A stretch of 37,406 bases of DNA from Chara braunii (Eukaryota > Streptophyta > Charophyceae > Charales > Characeae): the NCBI GenBank assembly GCA_003427395.1, contig BFEA01000640.1:728321-765726 (forward strand), given 5' to 3'. The stretch's first letter is position 1. The number at the start of each line of letters is the position of its first letter. Positions 18,546 to 29,984 of the stretch are shown here, piece after piece. A program made the position numbers and the translations under genes. Below the pieces are notes generated by a model. That model was not told the DNA's origin and did no database searches. It saw only the letters and a list, made by a program, of their open reading frames with translations.

Positions 18546-21500
18546 GCGATGAAGAAAATGAGCACATTTTTCTTTCTCACTCACCTCCTCTTGCATTTTG
18601 GTGTTGTTGTGTGAATTTTGATGAAACTTATATTTTCCTTGCATACGTGTTCTCCGACTATCATTTCCTTCTTTTTCAAACCATTTTTCATTCTCCCTTC
18701 CTCGGTCTCTCTCTGACTATGACGAACTCCTATCACTAAGGCTATGAAGTCTTTCTTTCTAAGAGGGCTAAGAAGACTCTCTCTAGCCTTTCTTTTTTCC
18801 TCACAACCTGAGGGCTATGACAAAATATTCCCCTTGGCCAGCACTACTTCCACCAGCCTCTGTAGCTCCTTCGACTAGCCTATAATTTTCTGCAAGCTCC
18901 CCTTGTCTTACTCTGGTTGAGCCTAATGTTTTTTTTAGCTCATTTGGTTAGGATCTACTTGATTCATACCAATGTTTATGAAGCGGACTGCTCCTCTAGC
19001 TGAAATAGGCTGAGCACAACACTCCGGTCAACTCTTGACCTCTCCAAAGTGGACAAGGTACCCCAAGGCCCGCTTTCACTAATGGGCCTCTCCAGAAGCA
19101 TCCGGTTCTTATTTTGCTCTAGTTCATGCAGTCTGAGTGGTAAGTACGAACTCGGAATGCGTTGAGGGCCTCCTCATGTTTTAGTTTCACCTTCAGATGT
19201 TGCCCCTTGAGTCCGAATAATCAAGGGGCAACTTTGGTTAGAAAAAAAAATGTATTTTTTGTATTTTCTTCGATTTTCTCAAGTCCTACTCCAATTTGAA
19301 GAGGCCAAGGTACCTTCTTTCACCTTGGTGCATTTTCTGCCTTGGATCTGGCCAAGATACAAAGCTATAATTAATCGAAGTCAACCACAAATGGTCCGTG
19401 TTTCAAATTTGAGCCCCATGTATGTCGATTTTAATTTTGTAGTACATTCGGGGCCAGATTTTGCCAAATGCACTGTTTTGTCATTTTCTTACTTTTGTTT
19501 GTTTTCATTTTTGGCCGCCAACTCATTCCGAAGTGACCCGTCTGAGTTGGCATCACAAAAAATGACCATATTGTCTCATTCATCTCAAATCTATGACCCA
19601 AAAGAAACCAGCCAACTTTTTTTTTTTTTTTTTTCTCCTTCTAAATTAAGATTTTTTCAAGATAATGCCCTAAGAGCCTAATCTCTTCATTCTGGATTTA
19701 CTTCCACTAAATTCGGAGTTATGAGTTCAAAGTAGGGACCTATCAGCCGCTGTTATGTCAGTCTCAACTAACCGACAATTTTCTCTCCACCTTTTTTTCC
19801 TCCTTTATCTCATTCTCCCTTTTTTTTTTTTTTTTTTTTTTTCCTTTTATTTCTGATTTGAGAAGTGTCAAACAACTGTTGACATTTTTTCTAGGCCATG
19901 AATCTTGATCTTGATCTTGATCTAGATCTTAATCAAGTTGTTGTCCGTTATTTCTTGGATTACAATAATGATACCCCCACACCCAATGGGGCTCTCTTTT
20001 GTCTCTGTTAGTCTCAGTTTGCTACCTTACTTGCTCCGATTTTTCCTTGGCAACCTATTTGTTGCATAAAGTCCCTCAAGGCACTATTTTCTCTTGCTTG
20101 GCTGGTCCGAGATATCGTGGACTGCAATGTAGGCCCTCCTTCTTTATATTTTTTATTCTTTACCTCTGAAAGTTTCTCATCTTATTCCTACTACTATTTG
20201 CAAAGTAGTGTTAATATTCATCACCACGAGATTTTAATGTTGACTGTGCATCTTGCTTTGATTGCCTATTTTTAATGTCAGCATATAGTTTTCAAGGGAC
20301 AACTCAAGTCTCCATTACTCATCCCTCATTATTCCCATCTCCTAGTCCCGCTGGTACGAGTCAAAATTTTCGATTATTTTTATTTGGACCCATATAGTCC
20401 CCGACATCACTTTTAATGTGATCTCATTTCTATTTGAGACTCCCCAGTTCCGATCAGTCCCAATTTTCTTCTCCTCATGTGCCTCACATGTGCCTAATAT
20501 TTTTGGCCACAAGATTTTCATCTCACGGTGCCTTTTACTGTCATCGTTTGCTCCCATGTTTGAGGCACTTTTGACTGGTGTCTTGAGTCTGTCAAGGTTC
20601 ATTTTTCCTTAGTCTCAACATCCCCTTGCAGTCCGTTAATTCTCAGAGCTCAATGCTGATCGTTTTCCTGGTCTCATTGCCCCCCAAATTGCCCCAAACT
20701 GAAACAAAATGGAGTGACACATTTCTTAGTGTATCTTGGCTCATTATTGACTCCGGAGTACTTGAAACATGTGTTTGCTTTAATTTCTGTGATCCGTTGC
20801 ATCACGACCTACTTTTCTCTTGATTTTGTTTTTTATTTTTTGAGAGAAATTCGGGAAAAACTAAGACATTTTCTAATTGTTTCATCCGAGGATGAATTCG
20901 TTCGTAAAATATATCTAGAACATGCGTTTTATTTTCCCACAGGTGTCCATTTTTGACCGTTTGTGAGCTGACAACTTCTAGGATTATTAGTTTTTGGTTC
21001 ATTGCATCTGATCCCCCCTTTTCCCCAACCTTTGTGTTTGATGCACCTGCAGGTGAATTTTGTCAAAAAATGTATTTGAAATATTTGTTTTCCTTGGCCT
21101 CCAAGTGCATTTTTTTTACTATTACTGTCCCAACTACATTTAGACTTGATGCATACATGTTTAAGGCACCTACACTTGCTTTGTGAAGGGACAAGTTGAC
21201 CATGGTGTGGCGATTTGCCCCTTTTCCACTCCCACACTCTCTTACCTCTCTCATTCTTCCTCTAGGCCCTTTTCTTCTTACCTTGTTGACCGTTTTATTT
21301 CGGATCACATTTTCAGGTTTAGTGTATATGGACGCTCCAAAACTAAGGCTCTTGTGATCCGTTGCACCCCTTTTGTGTCCCTTCTCAATTTCAAGGCATA
21401 AAAGTCTTGAAATTTAGACTCTCTCTCTTTTTTTTTTAGCCCCTTTCATTTTGACATTCAAGGGGCCACCATTTATCAGTTTCCTTGTGTTTGGGCATTT

Positions 21501-22660
21501 GTCTAGTCGGTTCCTGTTAGCCTGCTTGCACCCCCTTGCTTGGTTCCACTGCCCTTATGCTTTTCTCATACCGTATTTGGGTGGCCCTCTAGGCCGCAAG
21601 TTGCTGACTTTTGTGGCGGCACCGGAACACTATTTCCTTGGTGTCGTCGGACCCTATTTCCCATGACACTATTATTTATGTCTTATTTTTTTTATCCGTC
21701 CTCCTTTTTTAAGAGGGAGGGTTACAAATTTCCTGCAACACTTTGATTGTCACATCTCCACAAAGTATTTCTTATATGTCGTGCGACCACCATCGACATC
21801 CTTGGTGCTTGGCGCGTTCGCATTCTCTTGACAACGTCCACTCTATTCAAAGATTAATTTCTTACTCATCTAATTCAACTGATGTTTGTATCTGCGTAGA
21901 ATTGTATTCGCGTTTGGAGGCGAACCCGAACATGTTCACCCGAACGTGAACTAGAGCCCAAAACCTTCCTAATGCGAACATACAAAATATTAGGAAAAAA
22001 AAAAAACTCATAAAAATCTGAAAACAATATATGTCATGTAAAACAACAATACAAGCAACTTTTGCCTTGGAATCATGTTCAAACTCTTAGACAAACGTGA
22101 GTTAAGAATAAAAAAACGATTGTTTTTTATCGAAAAAAAATTATGTTCGCCCAAATACGTTCGTGAGATGTTCGCGTGAACGAGGAGGGGCGTAAACACA
22201 TTCATCGTGCTTCGCAGGTCTGTATTTTCAATATGTCACGGGCATCTTCGTTCTGAATATTTCAGGATTGGAACGACGTCATCCCGTCTCTGTTTGCCCA
22301 TTCTTTCCTCGTTTCTTGTGATTACGGGAAATACTGTCGTTCCTGGTTCTTTCCCGAAATCTTCTCAAACTATCTCTTACTTTGTTTGTTGGCCCTTTTC
22401 CTTAGTCCAATCCATGTTCTTGTGGCGTTGCTGCCCTTTCTTCCTTTGTTTCTGTGTCCTATTGGTCCCGGGTCCCATATTGGGCTCTTGGTCCTGACAG
22501 TCCTAGTCTCGTTTTTTGACTTTGGGCGCCGATGGTCCCATCTTAGTCATTTGTTTGACCTTTTCCTTCTCTCTTGTCTCCTTCTTCCGGATTCCTTTGC
22601 TGTGTACATCCTTATCATATAACTTGTCTCAAGGGCCGAGACTCAATTCGAGAACCAAAG
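18546..22660. other. 4.1 kb T-rich sequence without recognisable genes
   Basis: No frame on either strand shows a domain I know, and the longest frames are short and unconserved in appearance. Visible local structure includes T runs (about 19617-19634 and 19820-19842) and a hexamer run (cttgat repeated at about 19905-19935). A phrase 'tgtgatccgttgca' occurs at about 20788 and 21352. Palindromic 'gttcg/cgaac' words cluster at 21900-22180. It could be a large intron, or old decayed transposon sequence belonging to the minus-strand element to the right. Confidence 0.4.
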
Positions 22661-22666
22661 GTTCCC

Positions 22667-23709
22667 ACACCGTTATAAGTCCTAGGGATCTTTACTTTCA
22701 TCTTCTAGTTTTTTTCTCCCCCTTCATACACTTTTTCTTCCCCTTTTCGATCTCCTTCCTTTTTCGGGCCTTTGCCTCCCTTTCCATCATCGTGAGCATC
22801 ATCTCCACCATCTCCACCATCTCCACCATCTCCACCATCTCCACCTCATGATCACTTTCTGACTTCATCGTGGCGATGGTGTCTACTAATTTCGAGGTGA
22901 ATATACCTTCCAGTTGTTGTGCATATCCTATGACGCGCTCATCTATATGGTGGACGACGACATTCAGGTAGTTGTTCCAAGTGCCTTTAAACTCATGATT
23001 ATGTTATTCGAGTCGGGCGACAGACTTATTTATAGCGGCGAGTTCCTGATTAGTATGTAACAGGGCATTTGACCATAAGGGTACGGTCGTCTTTCCATTC
23101 ACCCTCACGAGCCTTCTATTCCTTAAGCTAACGTTCGATCTCCTTCCATTCACCTTATAACCCCCTCTTGTCACTCAGCTCCACTCTTTTCTTTATCAAG
23201 AGCCGCTGATGCAATTCATGTTCTCTTTCTTGCATCAGCCCTGCATCAACAACTCACTTTCAACATCGTCCTCTGGCGCCTCTCATTTTGTTGTGAGTTT
23301 TGCCCTCTCGGCCTCCGACTCTTCTGTCCACGCATCCTTCATAAATGCAAACTTCTCCATTGAAGCTGGGTAGAAATGCAGTTGACTGAACTCGCCCTTT
23401 TCGGTACGCATTTCTCCTTCAACCTTGTTCCTAAGGTTATCTAGTCTCACTTCTTCTTCTCCTTCTTCTATTTCTTCTTTTTGTTCCTCTTCTACTACTT
23501 CGGCCTGCTGTTTTTGTTTTTTTAGCATTTTGAACTTTCAATTCCCTTCTCGTTTTTTCCAATCTCTCTTTCTCCTCTTATTTCGACCTCCTTTTCTCCT
23601 CCTTTTTCTCCTCCTCCTTCGTCTTCTTCGCCAGCCTCCCATCAAGTTTAACTTATTGTTCGGTGGTGTGCAGATGGGTCGACACTTCAGACCGACTCAC
23701 GACATGCAT
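22667..23709 (-). pseudogene. gag of a second chromovirus (minus strand, decayed)
   Basis: The minus strand from 23709 reads MHVVSRSEVSTHLHTTEQ, then a K/E-rich coiled coil (LAKKTKEEEKKEEKRRSK, KERLEKTRRELKVQNAKK). Through shifts it continues to MLKKQKQQAEVVEEEQKEEI and, from about 23070, LLHTNQELAAINKSVARLE, TWNNYLNVVVHHID, ARKKEGDRE and KMKVKIPRTYNG near 22667. The same blocks in the same order occur in the plus-strand chromovirus gag (LLHTNDQLAVLHQTV, TWNNFLNNASPQID, ARKKMKVKLP-IYNG). Homology is therefore clear, although stops and frameshifts are frequent. The capsid C-terminus and all of pol are missing to the left. Unlike its relative, this gag has no rRNA insertion. Confidence 0.75.
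22797..22848. repeat. 9-bp minisatellite inside the minus-strand gag
   Basis: The unit atctccacc is repeated five times in a row, in phase with the gag frame on the minus strand, where it encodes repeated Glu-Met-Val. It is an in-frame coding expansion, absent from the plus-strand homologue. Confidence 0.85.
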
Positions 23710-24760
23710 GCTAAAAGTTCAGATGAATCCTTGTGGAAAGAGGAAACGTAGTAGGGGGGCCCATATAACGAACAAAGCCAAGAAGCCAAACATTGGGTAG
23801 TCATCCATGGCGAGGGTCGGCACCGGTAAGTTGACTAAGCCTCCTCATCAGTTAGACCTACACCTCAACACTTAAGAATCCTCAACACTTACACAAATCC
23901 TAACCTAAATCAGGGTCTTACAAACCAAATCCCTTCTCGTTTTTGTCACCACTGCTCTCTTGACAACCGGTCGACAACCGACAGTTTAAAGTCAGTCGAC
24001 ACAAATCTCAAAAATTGTTTAATGATGCAAACAGAATGTCATGCCCACCAATACGAAGGATTGCTCTTAATACTTAGACTGATTCCTTACTGATTGCAGC
24101 AATTTTCATGTACAACTACCATCAGCGAATGGTCAGCCAATCCGAACCAGTCCTGACGTCCTCAAATGGTGGACCTTACGTCTCACCCAAACTCTTTCGT
24201 GCATTATATACAACTATTGAACCCTATTGCCCTCTACAACTCCTCACCGCGTCCCGTCACGTCTTTGGTTGCACGCTGGTCAGTATCGGTCATCAGGTAT
24301 CGACGGTTGTTTTACGAGCACCCGTCGCTCATTGCCCATGCTCCCTACTAGGTCTGGGGATACCTCCAGCTGGCGAGTTGCTGCCCTTGACCTAGACCAT
24401 GTTTTTAGAAACTTGCAGACTCAAGAACAGCAAGGAAACGAAGTGCAATCAGTTGACATCAATAGAAAACCTGATTGCAACATAGGTCACCAGGAAAGTA
24501 CGTAGGAAGGTACCATTCACAACAAAATTCAAATTGACTGAAACGATAGGATCAGGGCAAAAAAGCACTTCACTTCTTGAATGTTCTCTCGAGGAAGCTC
24601 CTCGATCGCAGATACGTACTCCTCTTGCTCCTTGTTGTGCCCCTTCTTCTTCGACCCTCAACTTGTAGTCAAACCCTGACCTCTTTTTTTATTTTTTAAA
24701 TCACCCGCCGACGTTCTTCCTTGCCAGCGCCTCAACTCTGAGCGAATGCAGCGGGAACCA
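23710..24760 (-). other. Probable leader of the minus-strand chromovirus remnant
   Basis: This is the interval between the putative primer site (24761-24772) and the start of the minus-strand gag. No gene is seen. Near the primer site the minus strand has purine-rich words (gaagaagaagggg, gaggagcttc) that also occur in the leader of the plus-strand chromovirus, supporting a shared origin. Confidence 0.4.
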
Positions 24761-24772
24761 TCTCTGGTACCA
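24761..24772 (-). other. Primer binding site (tRNA-Met type) of the minus-strand element
   Basis: On the minus strand, TGGTACCAGAGA is one or two changes from the common plant initiator-Met primer site TGGTATCAGAGC. It follows directly after a sequence ending ...GGTTCATTTCA, matching the LTR end of the plus-strand element (...GGTTCATAACA). It therefore marks the inner edge of an LTR. Confidence 0.5.
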
Positions 24773-24773
24773 T

Positions 24774-25535
24774 TGAAATGAACCAAGTACTCATCAAATT
24801 CCGCCTCACATACATCAATGAACATTCACATGATAGTCCACACGTGAGAAGCCAAACCGAGATACCATCAACACATGAAGATGTCTTCTCCAAAATTGTT
24901 ATCAATATACAAGAAGCTTTGTCTCAAGCGGCTCTGCGCGCGCACACAAACAACGGGTCTTAACCAGATAGCGGCTATGGCTCCTCTCTTAGTCTTGCTT
25001 CTCTCTCTGACTTGGCTCACTCTGCCTCACTCTGAGACTCTCGCTCCCTCTCTCTACCCTAGATCGTCACCCTGGATACACCCACTCAAGTAAGCTTAGG
25101 CCTTGGCGGCTATGGCCGCCCTCCTCCTACACTACCCCTAACCTAGCCTTAACGCACAAGCAGCAACGCTTCCGCATCTCGCAACTGAACAAGTGATGAG
25201 CCGCTGCACTGTAGCAGCTAGATATAGGACCTGGCTTGGCTTGGCCTGCTTCAGACCGGCACCGGTCGGCCATGGCCTGTATGCTGCAAACATTTTGTCG
25301 GTCCAGTACCTTCCGTACTCTCGTGGGACATGCTGCAAAATTGGACTTGGGACTGTCGGCCTGGACTAGGCTCTTCGAGACTTTTCTTGTCAGGTACCGG
25401 ATGGACTTCTACCAACCTATGACTTTTTGGACCGACACCTTCCAACCTACGACGTTCCGGACTACGGACCCTACGTCCTATCCCACTGGGGCAGCCTGGG
25501 ACTGAGACCCTTCAGGACTCTGGGACTGGGACTCG
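24774..25535 (-). repeat. Probable LTR remnant (minus strand), outer edge not defined
   Basis: The right side of the primer site should be the 5' LTR of the minus-strand element. Its inner end on the minus strand reads GATGAGTACTTGGTTCATTTCA, similar to the corresponding end of the plus-strand LTR. The outer boundary could not be placed, and the element may run up to the plus-strand LTR at 25536. Open frames here look accidental. Confidence 0.35.
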
Positions 25536-25981
25536 TGAAAGGCCTTCCACGATTCAGACCCCAAATTTGAGTTTCAGGGTCATAGGCCTGGGCCAAGAAA
25601 GGCCAAGTCGGTCAGTTTCAGAAGAGTCACAGTCGGGTACCTTAGAGGTCAAATCCAACAGGCACCCGATGAACAGTCACATCCCAAGGATGAAAGTCAC
25701 GTCTCACATTAAAGAGTCGTATTGAAAAGTCACATTCCACAGGCAAAGGACACTTTCCCAAGCAAGAGACGTGTCCCAGAGGCAGGAGTCACAGTCCACA
25801 ATCAAAAGTCATGTATACAAGTGAAAAGTCGTGACTCTCAAGCCCAGACAATAGCACACCGTTGGAAATTCGGGAAAGTACCACGCCCTGCCACTCGGAA
25901 GCGGATAGGTCGTGGGCATGTGGTACCAGCCGAGCAGAACCATTGCAGCAGAGGCTGGGACAACAAAATGAAGATCGAAGA

Positions 25982-25990
25982 CAATAAAAG
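25982..25990 (+). promoter_or_regulatory. Candidate TATA box in 5' LTR
   Basis: caataaaagg in the 5' LTR corresponds to caatataagg in the 3' LTR (33752-33760), a better TATA-type match, suggesting the 5' copy has mutated. Position within the LTR is plausible for the U3/R boundary. Sequence resemblance only. Confidence 0.3.
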
Positions 25991-26098
25991 GACTGACCAG
26001 CCTCTCATTCGGGCAGATTGCTCATTCGCATAAAGTGTGGAAGTGATGGTGCACTTGTGCGCTATTGTAAGGGGCAGAGCGCTGAGCCACAGTGTTGC

Positions 26099-26099
<1 letters not shown>

Positions 26100-26186
<87 letters not shown>

Positions 26187-26265
26187 NNNNNNNNNNNNNN
26201 NNNNNNNNNNNNNNNNNNNNNNNNNNNNNNNNNNNNNNNNNNNNNNNNNNNNNNNNNNNNNNNNN

Positions 26266-26326
<61 letters not shown>
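26100..26326. repeat. (GA)n microsatellite expanded in the 5' LTR
   Basis: About 43 AG units precede and about 30 GA units follow a gap of Ns. The same site in the 3' LTR (33872-33888) has only about seven or eight units. The ERER/LSLS open frames across it are artefacts. Confidence 0.95.
26187..26265. other. Assembly gap (79 Ns)
   Basis: A run of N inside the GA tract, where the assembly could not resolve the repeat. The true tract length is unknown. Confidence 0.99.
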
Positions 26327-26328
<2 letters not shown>

Positions 26329-26762
26329 AGCGCCGGCAGGGAGAAGGCAGTCATAGCTGCGCCAGTGCAGAGTGTTAGTGTTAACTAGTGGTAGTTAGTA
26401 GGCATATCAGTGGGTGTATCCAGAGTAGATCCTTGAGTAATAGTAGTGAGTGTGCATGCATGTAGGGAGAGAAGATACAATGAAAATATAGCTAGAGAGA
26501 AAACCAGTGAGAGAGAAGAAGAGCTGGAGAGAGTTACTTACCTGATAGTTGTTGCTAGTTATTGGTTACCTTTGTATGTGCTGATGAGCGCTGGGGACAT
26601 GAACTCTTATTGCTCTTATGGTAACTTGTTGGAAGTTACAAGCTGCGCTACCTGGTTTACTACTCTCTGGTATTCAGTGTTTGATTTCATGTCATCCCAC
26701 TTGTGTGTTTGATGCATGCATATGTGTGCACTCATTGGTGATGAACTGTGTGGTTCATAACA

Positions 26763-27381
26763 AACTGGTATCGGAGCAATAACTCGCTACATCCACTGGA
26801 CATCGCTGGCAACGGTTAAGGCCGGCGAGTAGAAGGATACGAGAGTGGGAGATCTGACAGAAAGGAGGGGAAGGTTCAAGCCGAAGAAGAAGGGGCTAGG
26901 GATTGGTGATCACATACTTGTCATTGCTGCGAAGAGGAGGGAACGAGGAGCTTCAACAACGGAACGTTATCGAGTGAAGTGTATCGCCCCGTAAGCCTGT
27001 ATTGCTTGCTTGAGTGTCTTGGTGATTGATACCTTCAATATTCCGGTGTCTGCTGGGCTGGTCCATGTCTTGTACACGACTGGTTGAGTCTAGTGTTCAG
27101 TCGGTGTCATTAAAAAAATATATATATATACAGTTCGGTGTAGGAAAAAAAAAAAAAAAAAGGCAGTAGACATTGCAAGGAGACAGACCCACTCTAGGCA
27201 AAGTGTTAAGTAGAGTTATAAGAGGTTTGTCTACGTGGTGAGGGGGTGGAGGCCGCTTACCTGTGCCCTTTGCCACCATGGATGACTACCCTATGTTCTC
27301 GATTCTGGTCATGTCTGTAATTTGGGCCTGCTGTTTCGGTTTTTCTTTCCTCTTGGTTTCCAATGCACCTCTTTCTGTTAC
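26763..27381 (+). other. Primer binding site and untranslated leader
   Basis: TGGTATCGGAGC at 26766-26777 differs from the usual initiator-Met primer site by one base and lies three bases after the LTR end. The leader to about 27381 is non-coding and includes a TA run (27117-27130) and an A run (27149-27165). A short open frame starting at 27278 continues into gag and then rRNA sequence in the wrong frame, so it is not counted as a gene. Confidence 0.7.
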
Positions 27382-29720
27382 ATCACCACGAGATCTGGGA
27401 AGTCAACGCGGGTGCATTCAGCCGAAAAGCAGGCAGAATAGACCGCCTGCTGGCAGAGAAACGAAAAGAGAAAGAAGAGAAAACATGGGAATTTCTTTTG
27501 CCCGAAATCGTCTCTATGATAAACCAATGACTTTGATACGTTACGCACGTCAAGTGCGCAGCATGTTTTTCGCATCGTTGATCATAGAGACTATCACGGT
27601 AGAATCAGTGACTGAGGTGAAGTCGTAACAAGGTAGCCATAGGGGAACCTGCGGCTGGATTGACTCCTTTCCAATATACATACCCAGATTTGATTTAATG
27701 TCGATCTAATCAGACTAGTTACCAAAGGCGCGAAGCACAATTCCGAGTATCCGGGTACTATTGTAGAAGAAGAAAGAGGGGGAACTCAAGAAGAAATTGA
27801 AAGAAGAAATGCAACAAATGGAGAAGGAGGTTCAGGAAAAGGAAAGGGTCATGAAATAAAAAAAGAGAAAGATGATGAAGGAGTTGAAGGCCATAGAGGA
27901 GGAGGAAGAAGAGGAGAAAGACAGAGAAAAGTTGGAAAGATGAAGAGGCCAACAACGACAAGAACAAGCAGAGAGCAACCAAATGGGCGGTATTCGGATG
28001 CGCCAACTGGAGGCAATGGACTGGCTAGGTCAGTTCGGTTTTCGGGAGGAGCTGCCAGCAGAGAGTGAGGCGAAGAAGGAAGCTTTCCTCAAACTTTTGT
28101 CAGAAGTAAAGAATGAGGTGGAAAAACGATTATTGTTGGAGGAGAGAAGGGCAGACTTGCATAACCGCATGTTGTTGGAGAGGAGAAAAATATGCGATGA
28201 GAAGAAGAAGATGAAAGAGGAGGGGGAAAGATTACGGAAGTTGCTGCAGGAGCAAAAGGGGAAGCACGTTGTAGTAGAAGAGAGACTCACCCTCCTCACT
28301 AACACCCTCCTCCATACCAATGATCAGCTCGCCGTACTCCACCAAACCGTTAATAAAGTAGAGGCACAATAAGGGGAATTCGCGGATACTTGGAACAATT
28401 TTTTGAATAATGCCTCACCACAGATTGATTCGTGAGTCCGCAATTATGTGGAGTTGTTAGATGAAACTCTTTGTCAAAAACTAAAAGACCTCGCCGTGTT
28501 AAAGCAATTATAGATTAGTGGTGGGAGAGGAGATGGAGGCGACGATGGTGATGACAGAGATAGGAAGAAGAAGGGTTCCAAGAAGGAAGAGGACAACGAA
28601 GCAGAGGAAGCTAGGAAGAAGATGAAAGTGAAGTTGCCATGAATATATAATGGGAAGAAGGAAAAAAGTATCTTCCATTGGGAAACAACTATGGATACTT
28701 ATCTGTATGCACAAAAGATTATGTACTGAGACAGCGTTTTAATGGCAAGTTCGTGTATGGCAGGGGATGCCATTAGCTTTGTCATTTCCTTGATCAAAGA
28801 GGTTGGATGCACTACCATGGTTCAGTATTCGCAGCGTACGCGTATTGAGGATTTCTTTAGGGCGCTCAGAGAGAGATTTGAAGATAAGAATCTGACCCGT
28901 AGAACATAATCTTTGATCCTCAATATATGTGACCATAAGTGGAAGAGTGCGTCAGCCCTCCAGGATACGATGGATGAATTGTTGCAATGCCCAGATCACG
29001 GACTGACACCGACACAGATCCTACATAACTTTGCTAGAGCGCTCCTAGATCCCCTAAAAAACACAGCTATATCCCCGCACCAAAGAAGAGGGGATGACTT
29101 ATGAGAAGGTCAACGAGATCGCAGTTGATCATGCTGGTTTTCTATAGGAGGCCCAATACTACCATTATTAGAAGGACCTAGAGACCGGTAAGAAATGGAA
29201 AGACCGGACAATCTCAGGCAATATAGTAGGAAAAGACAACCTTCTGGTCACCTTTGAAGGAGGAGTGAAATCACTCACTTATGCCCAGATAGATTATGGA
29301 TTGGAAGAAGATATCAATAGTCACTTAGCCCGGGGGGGGAACTACGTGGTTGTTGCAGCCCGCGGGGGAGGGCGACAAAGAGAAAAAGGTTGTGGAAGAG
29401 GAAGAGGAGGTCGCGTCCATGGTGGAGGAAGAGGACCCGCTGCCCAGAGAGGTAGTGGCAAAGGTAGCTACTACGTGGGAGGAAGGGGAAATGGTCCCTC
29501 GCAAGGTGGTAGAGGTTCCAACTCCACAGAGGGTAGAGGTAGAGGAAGTTACGGGCGACCGTATCCACCCCATCCCGGAATTTTCATAGATAAATTGTGG
29601 GAACAAATGGGGAAAGATGAAAAGACTTGGGAAGAGAGGAAGGTCGCTGGACAATGTTTTTAATGTGGTGACCTCGACCACATTGTTCCTTTTTGTCCCG
29701 ACTATAGGTATCCAAAAGGG
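27382..29720 (+). pseudogene. Chromovirus gag (broken, interrupted by rRNA fragment)
   Basis: The N-terminus reads TTRSGKSTRVHSAEKQAE from 27385, with ATC at 27382 where an ATG would be expected. A frame shift leads to DRLLAEKRKEKEEK, where foreign rRNA sequence interrupts. Gag resumes near 27765 with a long K/E coiled coil (GELKKKLKEEMQQMEKEV), then MDWLGQFGFREELPAESE (27983 frame), QTVNKVEAQ, and capsid-like WETTMDTYLYAQKI and FFRALRERFEDKNLTRR. An RGG-rich stretch (29330-29560) follows, then a CxxCxxxxHxxxxC zinc knuckle at about 29653-29694 with TAA (29661-29663) in place of one residue. Gag would form the particle and bind RNA. At least six stops and two frameshifts make it non-functional. 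Confidence 0.82.
27484..27672 (+). rRNA. rrn18: Mitochondrial small-subunit rRNA (rrn18) 3' fragment, nuclear insertion
   Basis: The segment opens with catgggaatttcttttgccc and ends with aagtcgtaacaaggtagcc, ataggggaacctgcgg and ctggattgactcctttcc. These are the helix 44 start, the conserved 3' minor domain and helix 45 of SSU rRNA. The ending GGGGAACCTGCGGCTGGATT is the plant-mitochondrial form. Nuclear 18S ends CGGAAGGATCATT and plastid 16S has CTGGAAGGTGCGGCTGGATCACC. Helix 44 pairing is intact: gtctctatgat (27510-27520) is perfectly complementary to atcatagagac (27581-27591). It lies inside a retrotransposon gag, so it is a transferred pseudogene (NUMT), not an expressed gene. Mitochondrial spacer may continue to about 27764, where tccgggtactattg weakly resembles the start of rrn5. 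Confidence 0.85.
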
Positions 29721-29984
29721 AACAACCAGTAGAGGTAACATTTGCCTCTACAGGGACTTGGGATGCAAGTAAACTGCTATCCTCCCATCCAAAGATCCTG
29801 ATGGCAGAGACTGAGACTGTGAAAGCCCCCCACCAAGCTAGCTGTCCGGAGGTTGCTTGTATCAGGACCTCTCTAGGTGGTTCCCTCGCAAGCATAGGTG
29901 ATGAACTGATCACTCGTCGCCACACTTGGGCCAAGATGAAGAAGAAAAAAAGACAGTTAATAATTGCAGATGTAGAGATTACAT

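Larger units (their letters stand above)
25536..26762 (+). repeat. 5' long terminal repeat
   Basis: It starts TGAAAGGCCTTCCACGATTC and ends GGTTCATAACA, matching the copy at 33306-34314 throughout. It is longer than the 3' copy mainly because of an expanded (GA)n tract containing an assembly gap. It also has a short extra stretch (ttgtgtgtttgatgcatg region) near 26701-26720 missing from the 3' LTR. Confidence 0.92.

Noticed and set aside
26018-26388. ERERER/LSLSLS ORFs
   Set aside because: Products of the GA microsatellite and the run of Ns.
27263-27628. 121-codon plus-strand ORF
   Set aside because: Its second half is the mitochondrial rRNA fragment and its first half is retrotransposon leader and out-of-frame gag.
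27484-27672. Nuclear 18S or plastid 16S rRNA
   Set aside because: The 3' ending has the plant mitochondrial form (GGGGAACCTGCGGCTGGATT), unlike the nuclear or plastid endings.
29314-29741. Minus-strand ORFs across the RGG region
   Set aside because: Shadow frames of the G-rich gag RNA-binding region read on the plus strand.
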